From: Myxococcaceae bacterium | GTDB lineage: Bacteria > Myxococcota > Myxococcia > Myxococcales > Myxococcaceae | NCBI GenBank assembly: GCA_017881265.1 | Contig: JADGRA010000034.1 | Coordinates: forward strand, 1 to 64,000 | Length of the DNA: 64,000 nucleotides | Reading direction: 5' to 3' | Notes under the pieces: generated by a model | What the model was told of the DNA's origin: nothing | The model's database searches: none | Seen by the model: the letters and a program-made list of their open reading frames with translations, nothing else | Program-made: the position numbers and the translations under genes | Shown here: positions 8,278 to 18,593 of the stretch, piece by piece | How positions within the stretch are numbered: position 1 is the stretch's first letter | Layout of the letters: each line of letters begins with the position of its first letter

Positions 8278-10254
8278 ATGCTCGAGGGCGATCCCCAGGG
8301 CCCTTCCGCATCGATGTTTCCCGCAGCTGATCCGCTGATTGGCCGAGTCCTCAACGGTCGCTTTCGCATCGTCGAGCCACTCGGCTCGGGTGGGATGGGC
8401 AAGGTCTACAAGGCGATGCAGTCGCCGCTCGAGCGCGTGGTGGCCCTGAAAATCCTCAACCCCAATTTCCCGGCTGAGAAGGACCCGGCGTTCAAGCGGC
8501 GCTTCTTCCTCGAGGCCAGCCTCACCTCCAAGCTTCGTCACCCCAACACCGTCACCGTCATCGACTACGGCCAGACGGACGACGGCATCTTCTTCATTGC
8601 CATGGAGTACCTCGAAGGCCAGACCCTGGCCGAGGTGCTCGCCCTGGAGAAGACGCTGCCCTGGACGCGCGTCCTCGACATCGGCCAGCAGGTGTGTCGC
8701 TCGCTGCGCGAGGCGCACAAGCTGGGCGTCATCCACCGAGATCTCAAACCGGCCAACGTCATGCTGCTCAATGAGGCCGACCAGGACATGGTGAAGGTCC
8801 TCGACTTCGGGCTGGTGAAGTCCTTCCTGAGCGACCTCGCGCCGGGGGACCCGGAAGTCACCCAGAACGGTGTCTTCCTCGGCAGCCCCCAGTACATGGC
8901 CCCGGAGCAGGCGCGGAACGTCGCTGACCCGAGGAGCGACGTCTATTCGCTCGGCATCCTGATGTACCAGATGCTCACCGGGCGTCCGCCCTTCCTCGGC
9001 AAGGACTACCTCGAGGTCATCTTCCTGCACATGAAGGAGCCGCCCAAGCGGCTCCGGGATGCCCGACCCGGGCTGGACGTCCCGGCCGAGGTCGAAGCCG
9101 TGCTGCTGAAGTGCCTGGAGAAGGACCCCCTGGCACGCTTCCAGTCGATGGATGAGCTGCTGGAGGCCATTCGGTACGCCGCACAAATCAGCGGAGCGAG
9201 CGGCATCTTCCAGGACCGCAGGTCCGGCGTGCACCCCACGCCCCCGCCGCTTCCGGCGGTCACCACCGGCGCCCACGCGGCCTCGCTCACGCCCCCGCCC
9301 GAGGCCAACACCATGGCCATCGACATCGCGGAGGAAGAGGGCCCGGCGGCGGTCCGCGCCCGTGCGCTGCAGCGCCTCGTCCTCATCGCCGGGCTGCTGT
9401 TGGCCCTGGGCGGCGGCTTCGCTCTCACCTGGCTCTTCATGTCCCACGGAACGCACCCCCAGCCCGAGGGCACCGCGCCCGTCGTCGCCACCCCGGCACC
9501 GGCGGTGAAGCCCGCACCCGCCCCCCCGGAGGCACCGGCACCCGTGGAACGCAAGATGGTGCGCTTCCACGTCTCGACGGACCCGCAGGGCGCCCACATC
9601 TTCGTCGGCAGGCATGACCTCGGCTCCACGCCTGCCGTCTTCGAGCTCCCGGCAGGGGCGGACGGGATGGCGAGTGCGGAGATGGTGCTCGTCTTGGAGG
9701 GCTACCCGAACCAGGCCATCACCTCGGGCGGGTCCGGCGACGTGGCGGTGAATGCCAAGCTGCAGAAGAAGGTGGTCACGCGTGTCGCCACCCCGGTGCC
9801 TTTGACACGTGAGGAGCGCGAGAAGGAGCGCGACGCCACCGTGCCCCTCCCCGTCCCGGCGGCGGCCGCCGCCGCGACCGCCCCCGCGCGGCCCGCGGCC
9901 GGTCCCCCGGCCGTCACCACCGCCACGCCGGCGCCCGCGGCCGCCCCGATTCTGCCCGGCGACGTGGTGCCCTTCGGCGAGGGAATGACGCGCCCGGTGC
10001 TGACGACTCCCGGCAAGCCCGTCTCCTACAGCCGCGAGGCCCTCGAAGCGCGCGTGGAAGGGACGATGATTGTGAAGTGCACCATCACCGTCGAGGGACG
10101 GGTGGAGCGCTGCACCGTCCTTAAGACACTGCCTTTCCTCGAGGAGGCGGTGCTCGAGAACCTCTACTCCTCGCGCTACGCGCCGGTGACCTTCCAGGGC
10201 AAGCCGGTCGCGGTGGGCTACACCTTCAACGTGAAGCTCGTCCCGCCGCGCTGA
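8278..10254 (+). CDS. Membrane Ser/Thr protein kinase with PEGA-like and TonB-like C-terminal domains
   Basis: 658 residues from the ATG at 8278, which has AGGAG at 8263-8267; longer in-frame starts are less well supported. The Hanks-type kinase domain is complete: GSGGMGKVYK near 36, the VALKIL lysine near 56, HRDLKPANV near 152, DFG near 175, and APE near 207. A Pro/Ala-rich linker leads to one TM segment near 365-387. Beyond the membrane there is a PEGA-like segment (VSTDPQGAHIFVGRHDLGST), another Ala/Pro linker, and a final domain of about 90 residues (EGTMIVKCTITVEGRVERC and YAPVTFQGKPVAVGYTFNVK) that resembles the TonB C-terminal fold. Kinases of this build are known from myxobacteria. 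What is odd is its place between atpH and atpA. Whether it acts on ATP synthase is not shown by sequence. Confidence 0.85.
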   Translation: MLEGDPQGPSASMFPAADPLIGRVLNGRFRIVEPLGSGGMGKVYKAMQSPLERVVALKILNPNFPAEKDPAFKRRFFLEASLTSKLRHPNTVTVIDYGQTDDGIFFIAMEYLEGQTLAEVLALEKTLPWTRVLDIGQQVCRSLREAHKLGVIHRDLKPANVMLLNEADQDMVKVLDFGLVKSFLSDLAPGDPEVTQNGVFLGSPQYMAPEQARNVADPRSDVYSLGILMYQMLTGRPPFLGKDYLEVIFLHMKEPPKRLRDARPGLDVPAEVEAVLLKCLEKDPLARFQSMDELLEAIRYAAQISGASGIFQDRRSGVHPTPPPLPAVTTGAHAASLTPPPEANTMAIDIAEEEGPAAVRARALQRLVLIAGLLLALGGGFALTWLFMSHGTHPQPEGTAPVVATPAPAVKPAPAPPEAPAPVERKMVRFHVSTDPQGAHIFVGRHDLGSTPAVFELPAGADGMASAEMVLVLEGYPNQAITSGGSGDVAVNAKLQKKVVTRVATPVPLTREEREKERDATVPLPVPAAAAAATAPARPAAGPPAVTTATPAPAAAPILPGDVVPFGEGMTRPVLTTPGKPVSYSREALEARVEGTMIVKCTITVEGRVERCTVLKTLPFLEEAVLENLYSSRYAPVTFQGKPVAVGYTFNVKLVPPR

Positions 10255-10430
10255 CGGCCCCCCAAGGCCGAGCGGCGACGCCGCGCCGGCGCTGGGGACG
10301 ACCGGGTGGCAGCTAATGAGCGGGACAGCTCCGGCGCAGGCGCCCGGGCCGCGCCAGCGTGCCAGCGCCAGCGTTGCCCTCCTGAGCCGCCGGTGGTACG
10401 AGGGCGCGCCCTTTCGCGACCCGGGACGCC

Positions 10431-11978
<1,548 letters not shown>

Positions 11979-12021
11979 GCCCCACGCGGGGACGGCCGCC
12001 GGGCCGGGCCCGGGGGGGACT

Positions 12022-12648
12022 TCAGGCGGCGGAACGGCTGCGCTGCCGCAGCGTGCCCACCAGCGCGTCAATCCAGCGGTGGCTGATGCCGAAATTCTTG
12101 TCCGGGCATGCGAAGTGGTGCGCCATATGGTGCGACCGAATGGCTTTGCCCCAGGCCGTCCTGGGCTCACGCGCGTGCGTGGAGTAGTGCACGAAGTCGT
12201 ACCAGAGGTACCCGCTCACGAAGCCGGCGAACAGCGGCAGGGTGACGAAGGGCGTCCCCAGAAGGTACAGCCCGCCGGCGATGACGAGAGCCAGCGGGAT
12301 GCTCGCCCCGAGCGGCATCACCAGACGCATCGGGTCATCCGGGAAGCGGTGGTGGTAGCCGTGGATGACGTCGTGGATTTTGCGGGTGAGCGGGCCATTG
12401 CCCTCCCAGTGGAAGAAGCCGCGGTGGATGACGTACTCCGCCACGTCCCACACCAGCCAGCCCGCCAGGAAGAAGGCCACCGCACCCCAAGGGGTGGTCA
12501 GGCCGCGCGCCAGACCCCAGGCGAGCGTGCCGACGACGACCGGGAGGTACACCACGAAGGGCACCGCCGGGTGCACCTTGGAGGTGACTTCGAGAAAGTC
12601 ATTCTGAAACAACCGCGCGTGTGCGTGCCGTGTGTAGTCGAAGTCCAT
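12022..12648 (-). CDS. Fatty acid hydroxylase superfamily membrane protein
   Basis: 208 residues with four hydrophobic segments and the di-iron histidine clusters of the fatty acid hydroxylase/sterol desaturase superfamily: HRGFFH near residue 75, HGYHH near 95, HYSTH near 153 and HHMAHH near 173. The order and spacing resemble fatty acid 2-hydroxylases (FA2H-like) more than the C4-sterol oxidases. The enzyme would use O2 and a membrane electron donor to hydroxylate an acyl chain. Myxobacteria make 2-hydroxy and sphingolipid-like species, so that substrate is plausible but not proven. It stands alone, converging on atpA and divergent from the SCO1 gene. Confidence 0.85.
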   Translation of the reverse strand: MDFDYTRHAHARLFQNDFLEVTSKVHPAVPFVVYLPVVVGTLAWGLARGLTTPWGAVAFFLAGWLVWDVAEYVIHRGFFHWEGNGPLTRKIHDVIHGYHHRFPDDPMRLVMPLGASIPLALVIAGGLYLLGTPFVTLPLFAGFVSGYLWYDFVHYSTHAREPRTAWGKAIRSHHMAHHFACPDKNFGISHRWIDALVGTLRQRSRSAA

Positions 12649-12874
12649 CTTGGGAAATGCCCTCCTGCCGCCTCTGGGGCGACGGGGTTTTGCTGCTGCG
12701 CGTCTCGGATGTCAACCCAAGCGCCGCCCGCCCCCTTCCTGGCCTGAATTCGGCTGCAACGGCAAGGGGTTCCACTGGCTGTCACCGGGCGGCGCGGTGG
12801 CGCTTTTCGACGCACGTTTTGCGTTTGACGCCGCCGTCCCTGCCGGCTACTGCACCGCCCCGCCCGAAGACAAG

Positions 12875-13492
12875 ATGGAACAGTCCCCCTCCCCTGCGTT
12901 GCGCGCCATCAGCCACCCGGCGTTCTGGACGTTGTTCCTGGCTGCCATCCTCGCCCTGCCGCTCCTGCGCCAGGCACTCGGTCCGCCCGCCCCGCCGCTT
13001 CCCGTCCTCGGCACGGTGCCGGCCTTCCGCTTCACCGACCAGAACGGAACGGCCTTCGGCCCCGAGGCGCTGGCCGGCAAGCCCTGGGTGGCGGACTTCG
13101 TCTTCACCCGCTGCCCCAGCGTCTGCCCCCTCATGACGGAGGGGCTGGCCGCGCTGCAGCCCCGGCTGGGAGAGCGCGTCCACCTGGTGTCTGTCAGCGT
13201 GGACCCGGACTTCGACACGCCGGAGCGTCTGCGCGCCTTCGCTGCCGAGCACGGCGCCACCTCGCCGCGCTGGCATTTCCTCACCGGGGACACGGCCAGC
13301 GTCCAGCGCGCCGTCACCGAGGGCTTCAAAATCTCGGTCGTCCACGAGGGCGCGGCCGACGACGTGCTAACTCTCATCCACGGCGTCCACCTGGTGCTGG
13401 TGGATGGGCAGGGGCGCATACGCGGCTACTACGACTCCGCGGACGCGGCCGCGCTGGAACGCCTCGTCCGCGACGTGCGCCGGTTGGACTGA
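12875..13492 (+). CDS. SCO1/SenC family copper chaperone for cytochrome oxidase
   Basis: 205 residues from the ATG at 12875; the frame is open further upstream but without family character. One N-terminal membrane anchor lies at about 14-33. The thioredoxin-like domain has the copper-binding CPSVC at Cys80 and Cys84 in VFTRCPSVCPLM, SVSVDPDFDTPE, and the third ligand His near 172 in IHGVHLVLVDGQG. These proteins deliver copper to the CuA site of cytochrome c oxidase subunit II or keep its cysteines reduced. No cox genes lie nearby, so the partner oxidase is elsewhere. Confidence 0.9.
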   Translation: MEQSPSPALRAISHPAFWTLFLAAILALPLLRQALGPPAPPLPVLGTVPAFRFTDQNGTAFGPEALAGKPWVADFVFTRCPSVCPLMTEGLAALQPRLGERVHLVSVSVDPDFDTPERLRAFAAEHGATSPRWHFLTGDTASVQRAVTEGFKISVVHEGAADDVLTLIHGVHLVLVDGQGRIRGYYDSADAAALERLVRDVRRLD

Positions 13493-13511
13493 CAAGTCCC
13501 CGCCGGGCCCG

Positions 13512-14072
13512 CTAGCGCCGCGAACGCTTGGCCGCGGCCGGCGCATGCTTGTGGCGCTTCACCGCCTTCTTGGCGGGCGTCGGCCGCCTCACCGGGGCGG
13601 GACGCGCGCCAGGTCGGGGGCCGGTGGGCACGGACGCCGGCGGAAGGGTGGGCCGGCGAGCACGGCGCTTGGCGAGGATGTCGCGCAGGCCGGGTTCCTC
13701 GAGGTCCACCCGCGCCAGGCGCAAGGCATAGTGCAGGTCAAGGCGCAGGCCCTCGCTGGCCACCGTGGCCGCCGCACCAGACGGCACCACCGACACCAGC
13801 TTCGGTCGCTCCTCTTGCGTCTGCAGGCACCGCACCAACTGCTGCTGGGCACCTTCACCCAGCGCCAGGACGTCCTCGACCAGGACGACGCCCTGTTTCA
13901 GCGCCAGCGCAGCGGGCAGCGCAGCGGCCGTCGTCACCACGGTGACGGACCAGCCGAGCCGCATGGCCGCTTCTTCCGCCCAGGCCCGGCGCTCGGCGGT
14001 CGTGCCCCCAAACAGGAGCACTGAGACTCGGTTCTGGACCAGCTCGGCTTCGGCGTATGTCGCTCGGTCCAA
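13512..14072 (-). CDS. Degenerate sigma-54-activator-like protein with basic tail
   Basis: 186 residues. The middle resembles the AAA+ core of NtrC-type activators: a VSVLLFGGTTAERRAWAEEA segment stands where Walker A should be, GVVLVEDVLALGEGAQQQLV matches the Walker B/sensor region, and LRLDLHYALRLARVDL matches the region normally written FREDLYYRL. The P-loop GxxGxGK and the GAFTGA loop are both absent, so ATP hydrolysis and sigma-54 contact are unlikely. The last 50 residues are rich in Pro, Arg and Lys with a PAKKAVKRHKHAPAAAKRSR stretch that could bind nucleic acid. I infer a truncated, repurposed relative. The role is unknown. Confidence 0.55.
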   Translation of the reverse strand: MDRATYAEAELVQNRVSVLLFGGTTAERRAWAEEAAMRLGWSVTVVTTAAALPAALALKQGVVLVEDVLALGEGAQQQLVRCLQTQEERPKLVSVVPSGAAATVASEGLRLDLHYALRLARVDLEEPGLRDILAKRRARRPTLPPASVPTGPRPGARPAPVRRPTPAKKAVKRHKHAPAAAKRSRR

Positions 14073-14147
14073 GGGTGCGCCTCCCGCAGGAGACCTCTGT
14101 GGCGGCCGCGTGACAGCGTAGTGCCCGGCCCCGACGCCGCACGGCCT

Positions 14148-14996
14148 CTACGTCGGTGGCTGGAGCTCGGTGCGGACGTCCCACAACTCCGGGAAGAAGG
14201 CGAGGTCCAGGGCCCGCTGCAGAAAGGGGACGCCGGAGCTGCCACCCGTCCCCGGACGGCCCCCGATGATGCGGCGGACGGTGAGCATGTGGCGGAAGCG
14301 CCAGAGCTGGAAGCGCTGCTCGACGTCGACCAGCTTCTCGGCCATCTCATAGCCGTCCCAATAGCGCTCGGGGGCCTCGTAGATGGTTCGGAACACTGCC
14401 GTCACGCCCGGGTGTCTTTCATACGGAAGGGTGAAGTCGCGCTCCACCCGTTCGGCGGGCACCGGCAGGCCGCGCCGGGCGAGGTGCCGCAGGAACTCGT
14501 CATACAGGCTGGGCGCGGCCAGCAGTTCGCTCAGCCAGGCATGGACGTTCGGGGTGTGCCGGTGCGGGAGCAGCGCCTTGCTGTCCTTGTTGCCGAGCAG
14601 GAATTCCACGGCGCGGTACTGGTGGGACTGAAAGCCACTGGCCGGCCCCAGGACGTTGCGAAAGGAGAGGTACTCGCTGGGGGTCAGTGTCTCCAGGACG
14701 GCCCACTGCTCGAACAGCATCCGCTGGACCTGCCCCACCCGCGCCAGGATTTTGAAGGTCGGTTCCAGCTGGTCGGCCTGGACGTGGCGCCGGGCCGCCA
14801 ACAACTCATGGACGAGAAGCTTCAGCCACAGTTCGCTCGTCTGGTGCTGGATGATGAACAGCAACTCGTCGTGGTGCTCCGGGCTGGAGCGCGGCCGCTG
14901 CGCCGACAGCACGAGGTCCAGGCGCAGGTAGTCCGCATAGGTGGTGGACCCGGCCAGGTCCACCTTGATTCCAGGCTCCAGTTCCCGGCCGGGCAT
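14148..14996 (-). CDS. kynA: Tryptophan 2,3-dioxygenase
   Basis: 282 residues, the usual length for the bacterial enzyme, which opens the indole ring of L-tryptophan to N-formylkynurenine with O2 and heme. Diagnostic segments are [31 protein letters not shown] with the substrate-side His, [18 protein letters not shown], and [20 protein letters not shown] near residues 235-255, which contains the proximal heme His and the loop closing on the amino acid. No kynureninase or formamidase gene adjoins it, so the rest of the pathway is elsewhere or absent. It is separated by only 19 bases from the upstream AT-hook protein gene on the same strand and may share its transcript. Confidence 0.96.
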   Translation of the reverse strand: MPGRELEPGIKVDLAGSTTYADYLRLDLVLSAQRPRSSPEHHDELLFIIQHQTSELWLKLLVHELLAARRHVQADQLEPTFKILARVGQVQRMLFEQWAVLETLTPSEYLSFRNVLGPASGFQSHQYRAVEFLLGNKDSKALLPHRHTPNVHAWLSELLAAPSLYDEFLRHLARRGLPVPAERVERDFTLPYERHPGVTAVFRTIYEAPERYWDGYEMAEKLVDVEQRFQLWRFRHMLTVRRIIGGRPGTGGSSGVPFLQRALDLAFFPELWDVRTELQPPT

Positions 14997-15015
14997 TGGG
15001 ACGGGCGAACGGCAC

Positions 15016-15465
15016 TCAGCTGCCGCTCGAGTCCTTCTTCTTGTGCGCGGCGCGGCCGCGCGGAAGCACGAGGTCCGTCACCGACTGGGGTGCGGCGTAG
15101 TCCTTCCAGTCCGCCGGACGGCGGTCGCTGCGGCTGAGCATGCGCAGCTTCTGGTAGTGCGCCGAGCAATAGCCCTTGGTCCGGCTGGCCCGCTTGCAGC
15201 CGATGATGGCGCAGGCGCCCCCGGCCGGCAGCCGGGTACGGCGGCCGCGCCGCCCGCCCGCCTTGCGGCCAGCACCCGGAGGGCGGCCTGGGCCACGGCG
15301 ACGTCCACTCGGCGAGGAGACCCCCAGCAAGCTGGCGATGGGACCGAGACCCTCGACCAGCGCGCGCAGGGCGCTCAAGTCGCGCACGAGGGTTGTCTGA
15401 AACGACTTCAGCTGCTGTTGCACTTCCGCGCTAATCATTTCACGAAAGGCCTTGTCGACGGACAT
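15016..15465 (-). CDS. AT-hook-like, Cys/His-motif putative DNA-binding protein
   Basis: 149 residues from the ATG at 15465 with a GAGGAG ribosome site; the open frame upstream to 15801 is not coding-like. Residues 1-60 are helical ([18 protein letters not shown]) and could oligomerise. Next comes a basic stretch with an AT-hook core, [10 protein letters not shown], and further GRRGRR runs. A Cys/His motif follows, [20 protein letters not shown], with spacing C-x4-C-x8-C-x2-H that suits one zinc ion. The C-terminus is basic. I infer a small nucleoid-associated or regulatory DNA-binding protein; I do not assign a name. It is divergent from egtB across a relatively AT-rich 190-base interval. 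Confidence 0.65.
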   Translation of the reverse strand: MSVDKAFREMISAEVQQQLKSFQTTLVRDLSALRALVEGLGPIASLLGVSSPSGRRRGPGRPPGAGRKAGGRRGRRTRLPAGGACAIIGCKRASRTKGYCSAHYQKLRMLSRSDRRPADWKDYAAPQSVTDLVLPRGRAAHKKKDSSGS

Positions 15466-15666
15466 CTCTGGATTCGCTCCTCTCTGGTGCTTCACCCGAG
15501 CGGCGGACACTGCCACAGGGGGCGGTGCGTTTAAAGACATATGCCTTGCATTGTCTATTCCGACGCTCGCGCTGTAAGTGTTGCTTGAAAGCGCACAGGC
15601 CGACAACTTTGTCACCTGCGACGGGTTGCGCGGCCCCGAGAGCTGACGCACCCTTTGCGTCCTGAC

Positions 15667-16995
15667 ATGCGGAGGCCCCTGTCCAGCCGCCGCGCAGCAC
15701 TGCCCTGGGGGGAGCGCGCCCGGGAAGAGCTGACGCTGGCCCGCGAGCGCCTCCTGGCGCTGCTCGCGCCTGTCCCGGCGGAGGAACTCGTCCACCAGCA
15801 CTCGAAGCTGATGTCACCGCCCGTCTGGGACTTGGCCCACGTGGCCAACTACGAGGAGCAGTGGCTGGTGCGCGCGCTCGGCGGGGAGGCGGTGGGCGAC
15901 ACGCGCCTCGACGCCCTCTATGACGCCTTCCGCAATCCGCGGCCCGGCCGCTCCAGTCTCCCCCTCCTCGGCGTGGAGGAGTCCCTGCGCTACGCGGCGC
16001 GCGTTCGCGAGCGCACGCTTGCGCTTCTGGAGCGAGGCCCCGGGCCCGGCGCACCGGAGCGCCTGCTCGCCGGCGGCTTCGTCTACGGAATGGTGGCGCA
16101 GCACGAGCAGCAGCACATCGAGACGTTGCTCGCCACCCTGCAACTCATCACCCGTGTCCCGCTCGCCCCACCGGCGGGCGCCGGGGCAGCGCCGCCCCCG
16201 CCGGCGCATCCCGTCCGCGGCGAGGTGCGCGTTCCCGGCGGTCCAAGCACCCAGGGGACGGACGACGCCTGGGCCTATGACAACGAGCGGCCGGCGCACA
16301 CCACCACGCTGAACGACTTCTTCATTGACCGCACCCCAGTCACCAACGCTGACTTCGCCCACTTCATCGAGGCGGGCGGCTACCGCGACGCCGCGCTGTG
16401 GACAGGGCCGGGCTGGGAGCACCGGCTGACGGCGGGCCTCGAGCACCCGGCCTACTGGCGCCACGCCCCGGCGGGCTGGCAGCGCCGGCGCTTCGGCCAG
16501 TGGGAGCCGCTGCCGGAGGATGAGCCCGTGGCGCACGTGTGCTGGTACGAGGCCGCGGCCTATGCGCGATGGGTGCAGAAGCGCCTGCCCACCGAGGCGG
16601 AATGGGAGAAGGCGGCGCGCTGGACGCCGGCAGGGACGCCCCGCACCTTCCCCTGGGGGGAGCAGCCCCCCGGGCCCGCGCATGCCAACCTCTGGCCACG
16701 CGCCGGGCACCCCCTCGCCGTCGGCAGCTTCCCGGCGGGGGCCAGCGCCTGCGGCGCCCTCGGCCTTGTGGGAGACGTCTGGGAGTGGACAGACTCCGAC
16801 TTCCAGCCCTACCCAGGCTTCGACGCCTTCCCCTACCGCGAGTATTCCGAGGTCTTCTTCGGCAGTGGCCACAAGGTGCTGCGCGGCAGCTCTTGGGCCG
16901 TTGCGCCTCTCGCCGCCCGCGCCACCTTTCGCAACTGGGACTTGCCCATCCGCCGGCAGATTTTCTCCGGCTTTCGCTGTGCCCGTGACGCCTGA
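15667..16995 (+). CDS. egtB: Ergothioneine sulfoxide synthase EgtB
   Basis: About 442 residues from the ATG; a TTG four codons upstream is possible. The N-terminal DinB-like domain supplies the iron ligands: His in VWDLAHVANYEEQW and the pair in QHEQQHIETL near residue 155. The C-terminal half is a formylglycine-generating-enzyme-like domain (FIDRTPVTNADFAHFIEAGG, KRLPTEAEWEKAARW, GDVWEWTDSDFQPYPGF, SGFRCARD). EgtB joins the sulfur of a thiol donor to C2 of hercynine with O2. egtD follows 22 bases later, so the two form the core ergothioneine operon. Whether the donor is gamma-glutamylcysteine or cysteine cannot be read from the motifs with certainty. Confidence 0.9.
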   Translation: MRRPLSSRRAALPWGERAREELTLARERLLALLAPVPAEELVHQHSKLMSPPVWDLAHVANYEEQWLVRALGGEAVGDTRLDALYDAFRNPRPGRSSLPLLGVEESLRYAARVRERTLALLERGPGPGAPERLLAGGFVYGMVAQHEQQHIETLLATLQLITRVPLAPPAGAGAAPPPPAHPVRGEVRVPGGPSTQGTDDAWAYDNERPAHTTTLNDFFIDRTPVTNADFAHFIEAGGYRDAALWTGPGWEHRLTAGLEHPAYWRHAPAGWQRRRFGQWEPLPEDEPVAHVCWYEAAAYARWVQKRLPTEAEWEKAARWTPAGTPRTFPWGEQPPGPAHANLWPRAGHPLAVGSFPAGASACGALGLVGDVWEWTDSDFQPYPGFDAFPYREYSEVFFGSGHKVLRGSSWAVAPLAARATFRNWDLPIRRQIFSGFRCARDA

Positions 16996-17017
16996 GCCTC
17001 TTAAAAGGACTCCCAAG

Positions 17018-18031
17018 ATGCGCCTCGACACGCTCGCCGGCCCCCCAGCGCTCCGCGCCTCGTCCGTCCGCCTCGACGTGCACCTCACGGCGGAGGACCT
17101 GGCACGCGCCCTTCGGGCCGACGCACGCACCGGTCTCGGCACCCGGCCCCGCGAGCTGCCCCCCAAGTGGTTGTACGACGAGCGCGGGTGTCGCCTCTTC
17201 GAGGAGATTACCCGGCTGCCGGAGTACTACCCGACCCGGCGAGAGCGGGAGATTCTGCTCGCGCACGCACCGGAGATTGCGCAGCGCACGCGCGCGGCCA
17301 CCCTGGTTGAGCTCGGCTCAGGCACCTCGGAGAAGACGCGCCTGTTGCTGTCGGCGCTGCGCGAGCTCGGGACCCTCGAGCGCTTCGTCCCCTTCGACGT
17401 CAGCGAAACCACACTGCGGACGGCCGCGGCGGCCATCGCCCAGGAGTACCCGGGCGTCCACGTGCATGCCGTGGTGGGGGACTTTGAAAGACACCTGGCG
17501 CACCTGCCCCGCGGGAGCGCGCGGCTGGTGGCCTTCCTCGGGGGAACGGTGGGCAACCTCAAGCCAGAGGCCCGCGCCCGCTTCCTCCGCCGCCTCGCCC
17601 TGCAGCTAGGCCCCCGCGACGCGCTGCTGTTGGGAACGGACTTGGTGAAGGACATCCCCCGCCTGGAGGCCGCCTACAACGACCGGCAGGGCGTGACGGC
17701 CGAATTCAACCGAAACGTCCTCCGCGTCCTCAACCGCGAGCTGGGCGCCACCTTTGACCTGGAACGCTTTGAACATGTCGCCCGCTACGACGCGCGCCAG
17801 GGGTGGATTGAGATGCTTCTGCGCTCCACCGTGGCACAACGGGTGCAGCTGCCGGGACTGCCGCTGCAGGTGGATTTCAGCGCAGGGGAACTGCTGCGCA
17901 CCGAGGTGAGCGCGAAATTCCAGGTCGAACAGGTGGAAGGCGAGCTGGCGATGGCCGGCTTCACCCGCGCCGGCTTCTGGACGGACCGCTGGGGAGACTT
18001 CGGCCTCACGCTGGCCGTCCCCACCGCCTGA
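17018..18031 (+). CDS. egtD: L-histidine N-alpha-trimethyltransferase EgtD
   Basis: 337 residues from the ATG at 17018, preceded by AAAAGGA. It makes hercynine from histidine using three S-adenosylmethionine. Conserved parts are PPKWLYDERGCRLFEEITRL and PEYYPTRRE near 45-75, the SAM motif LVELGSGTSEKTRLLL near 95, FVPFDVSETTLR, FLGGTVGNL near 175, and the substrate-side DLVKDIPRLEAAYNDRQGVT and AEFNRNVLRVLNRELGA. The final strand FTRAGFWTDRWGDFGLTLA is typical. It is directly downstream of egtB. The lyase for the last step is not adjacent. Confidence 0.95.
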   Translation: MRLDTLAGPPALRASSVRLDVHLTAEDLARALRADARTGLGTRPRELPPKWLYDERGCRLFEEITRLPEYYPTRREREILLAHAPEIAQRTRAATLVELGSGTSEKTRLLLSALRELGTLERFVPFDVSETTLRTAAAAIAQEYPGVHVHAVVGDFERHLAHLPRGSARLVAFLGGTVGNLKPEARARFLRRLALQLGPRDALLLGTDLVKDIPRLEAAYNDRQGVTAEFNRNVLRVLNRELGATFDLERFEHVARYDARQGWIEMLLRSTVAQRVQLPGLPLQVDFSAGELLRTEVSAKFQVEQVEGELAMAGFTRAGFWTDRWGDFGLTLAVPTA

Positions 18032-18051
18032 AGCGGGGACGCCGGGCCCCT

Positions 18052-18576
18052 TCACCGCGGTGCGCTGCCGACGGCCTGGCAGGCAGTCTGCGCCATGTCG
18101 AGCTCCTCGTGCGTCGCACCGCGCAGGCTCGCGCACAACAGCGTGTCCTCCCCGAGGGCGGTGGCCGCCAGCAGCGCTTCGGTGTCCGCGCCGGCCCCCG
18201 CGTCCGGCTCGGCCAGGACGAAGCGCACGGCGATGAAGCCGGGGGCCTCCACGACGCTTTCGGAGCGCTCGCGCAAATGGCGCAGCCCCCCGAGGAAGCC
18301 GGTGCGCAGGGTGGCTTGGGTGGGCAAGCCCATCCCGCGCTGCACCTCCGCCCGCAGCACGGGCTGTCCCCGCGGGCCGGAGGCGCGCACCACGCCGTCG
18401 GCGCCCGCCGTCACCACCCAGCCAGCCGGCAGGTTGAGGGAGATTTGGGGAGGCGCCGACGCCCGGGACAGCACGCCGGCGTCCAGCGGCGAAGCTGCCG
18501 GCCGCGCCGGGCGGCAGCCGAAGCTGGCCAGGACAAGCACGGCGGCAGCCACGGGCGCTGAGCGGTGGGCTGCCAC
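18052..18576 (-). CDS. Putative lipoprotein of unknown function
   Basis: 174 residues. An N-terminal hydrophobic stretch (AAAVLVLASFGC) ends in Cys21, an approximate lipobox. The mature domain starts with a Pro/Ala linker and contains alternating beta-like segments (ISLNLPAGWVVTAGADGVVR) and an Ala/Asp-rich region. Two further Cys lie near the C-terminus (LCASL and TACQAV). No family recognised. It lies 17 bases after the bactofilin gene's stop relative position, on the same strand side but downstream, so it may be the last gene of the parA-parB-bactofilin transcript. Confidence 0.6.
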   Translation of the reverse strand: MAAHRSAPVAAAVLVLASFGCRPARPAASPLDAGVLSRASAPPQISLNLPAGWVVTAGADGVVRASGPRGQPVLRAEVQRGMGLPTQATLRTGFLGGLRHLRERSESVVEAPGFIAVRFVLAEPDAGAGADTEALLAATALGEDTLLCASLRGATHEELDMAQTACQAVGSAPR

Positions 18577-18593
18577 GGTGTTTTTGGGGGAGG

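Noticed and set aside
16535-16545. Other CACGTG hexamers (also near 43155, 44295 and 49805) as parS sites
   Set aside because: The flanking bases do not form the GTTCCACGTGGAAC palindrome.
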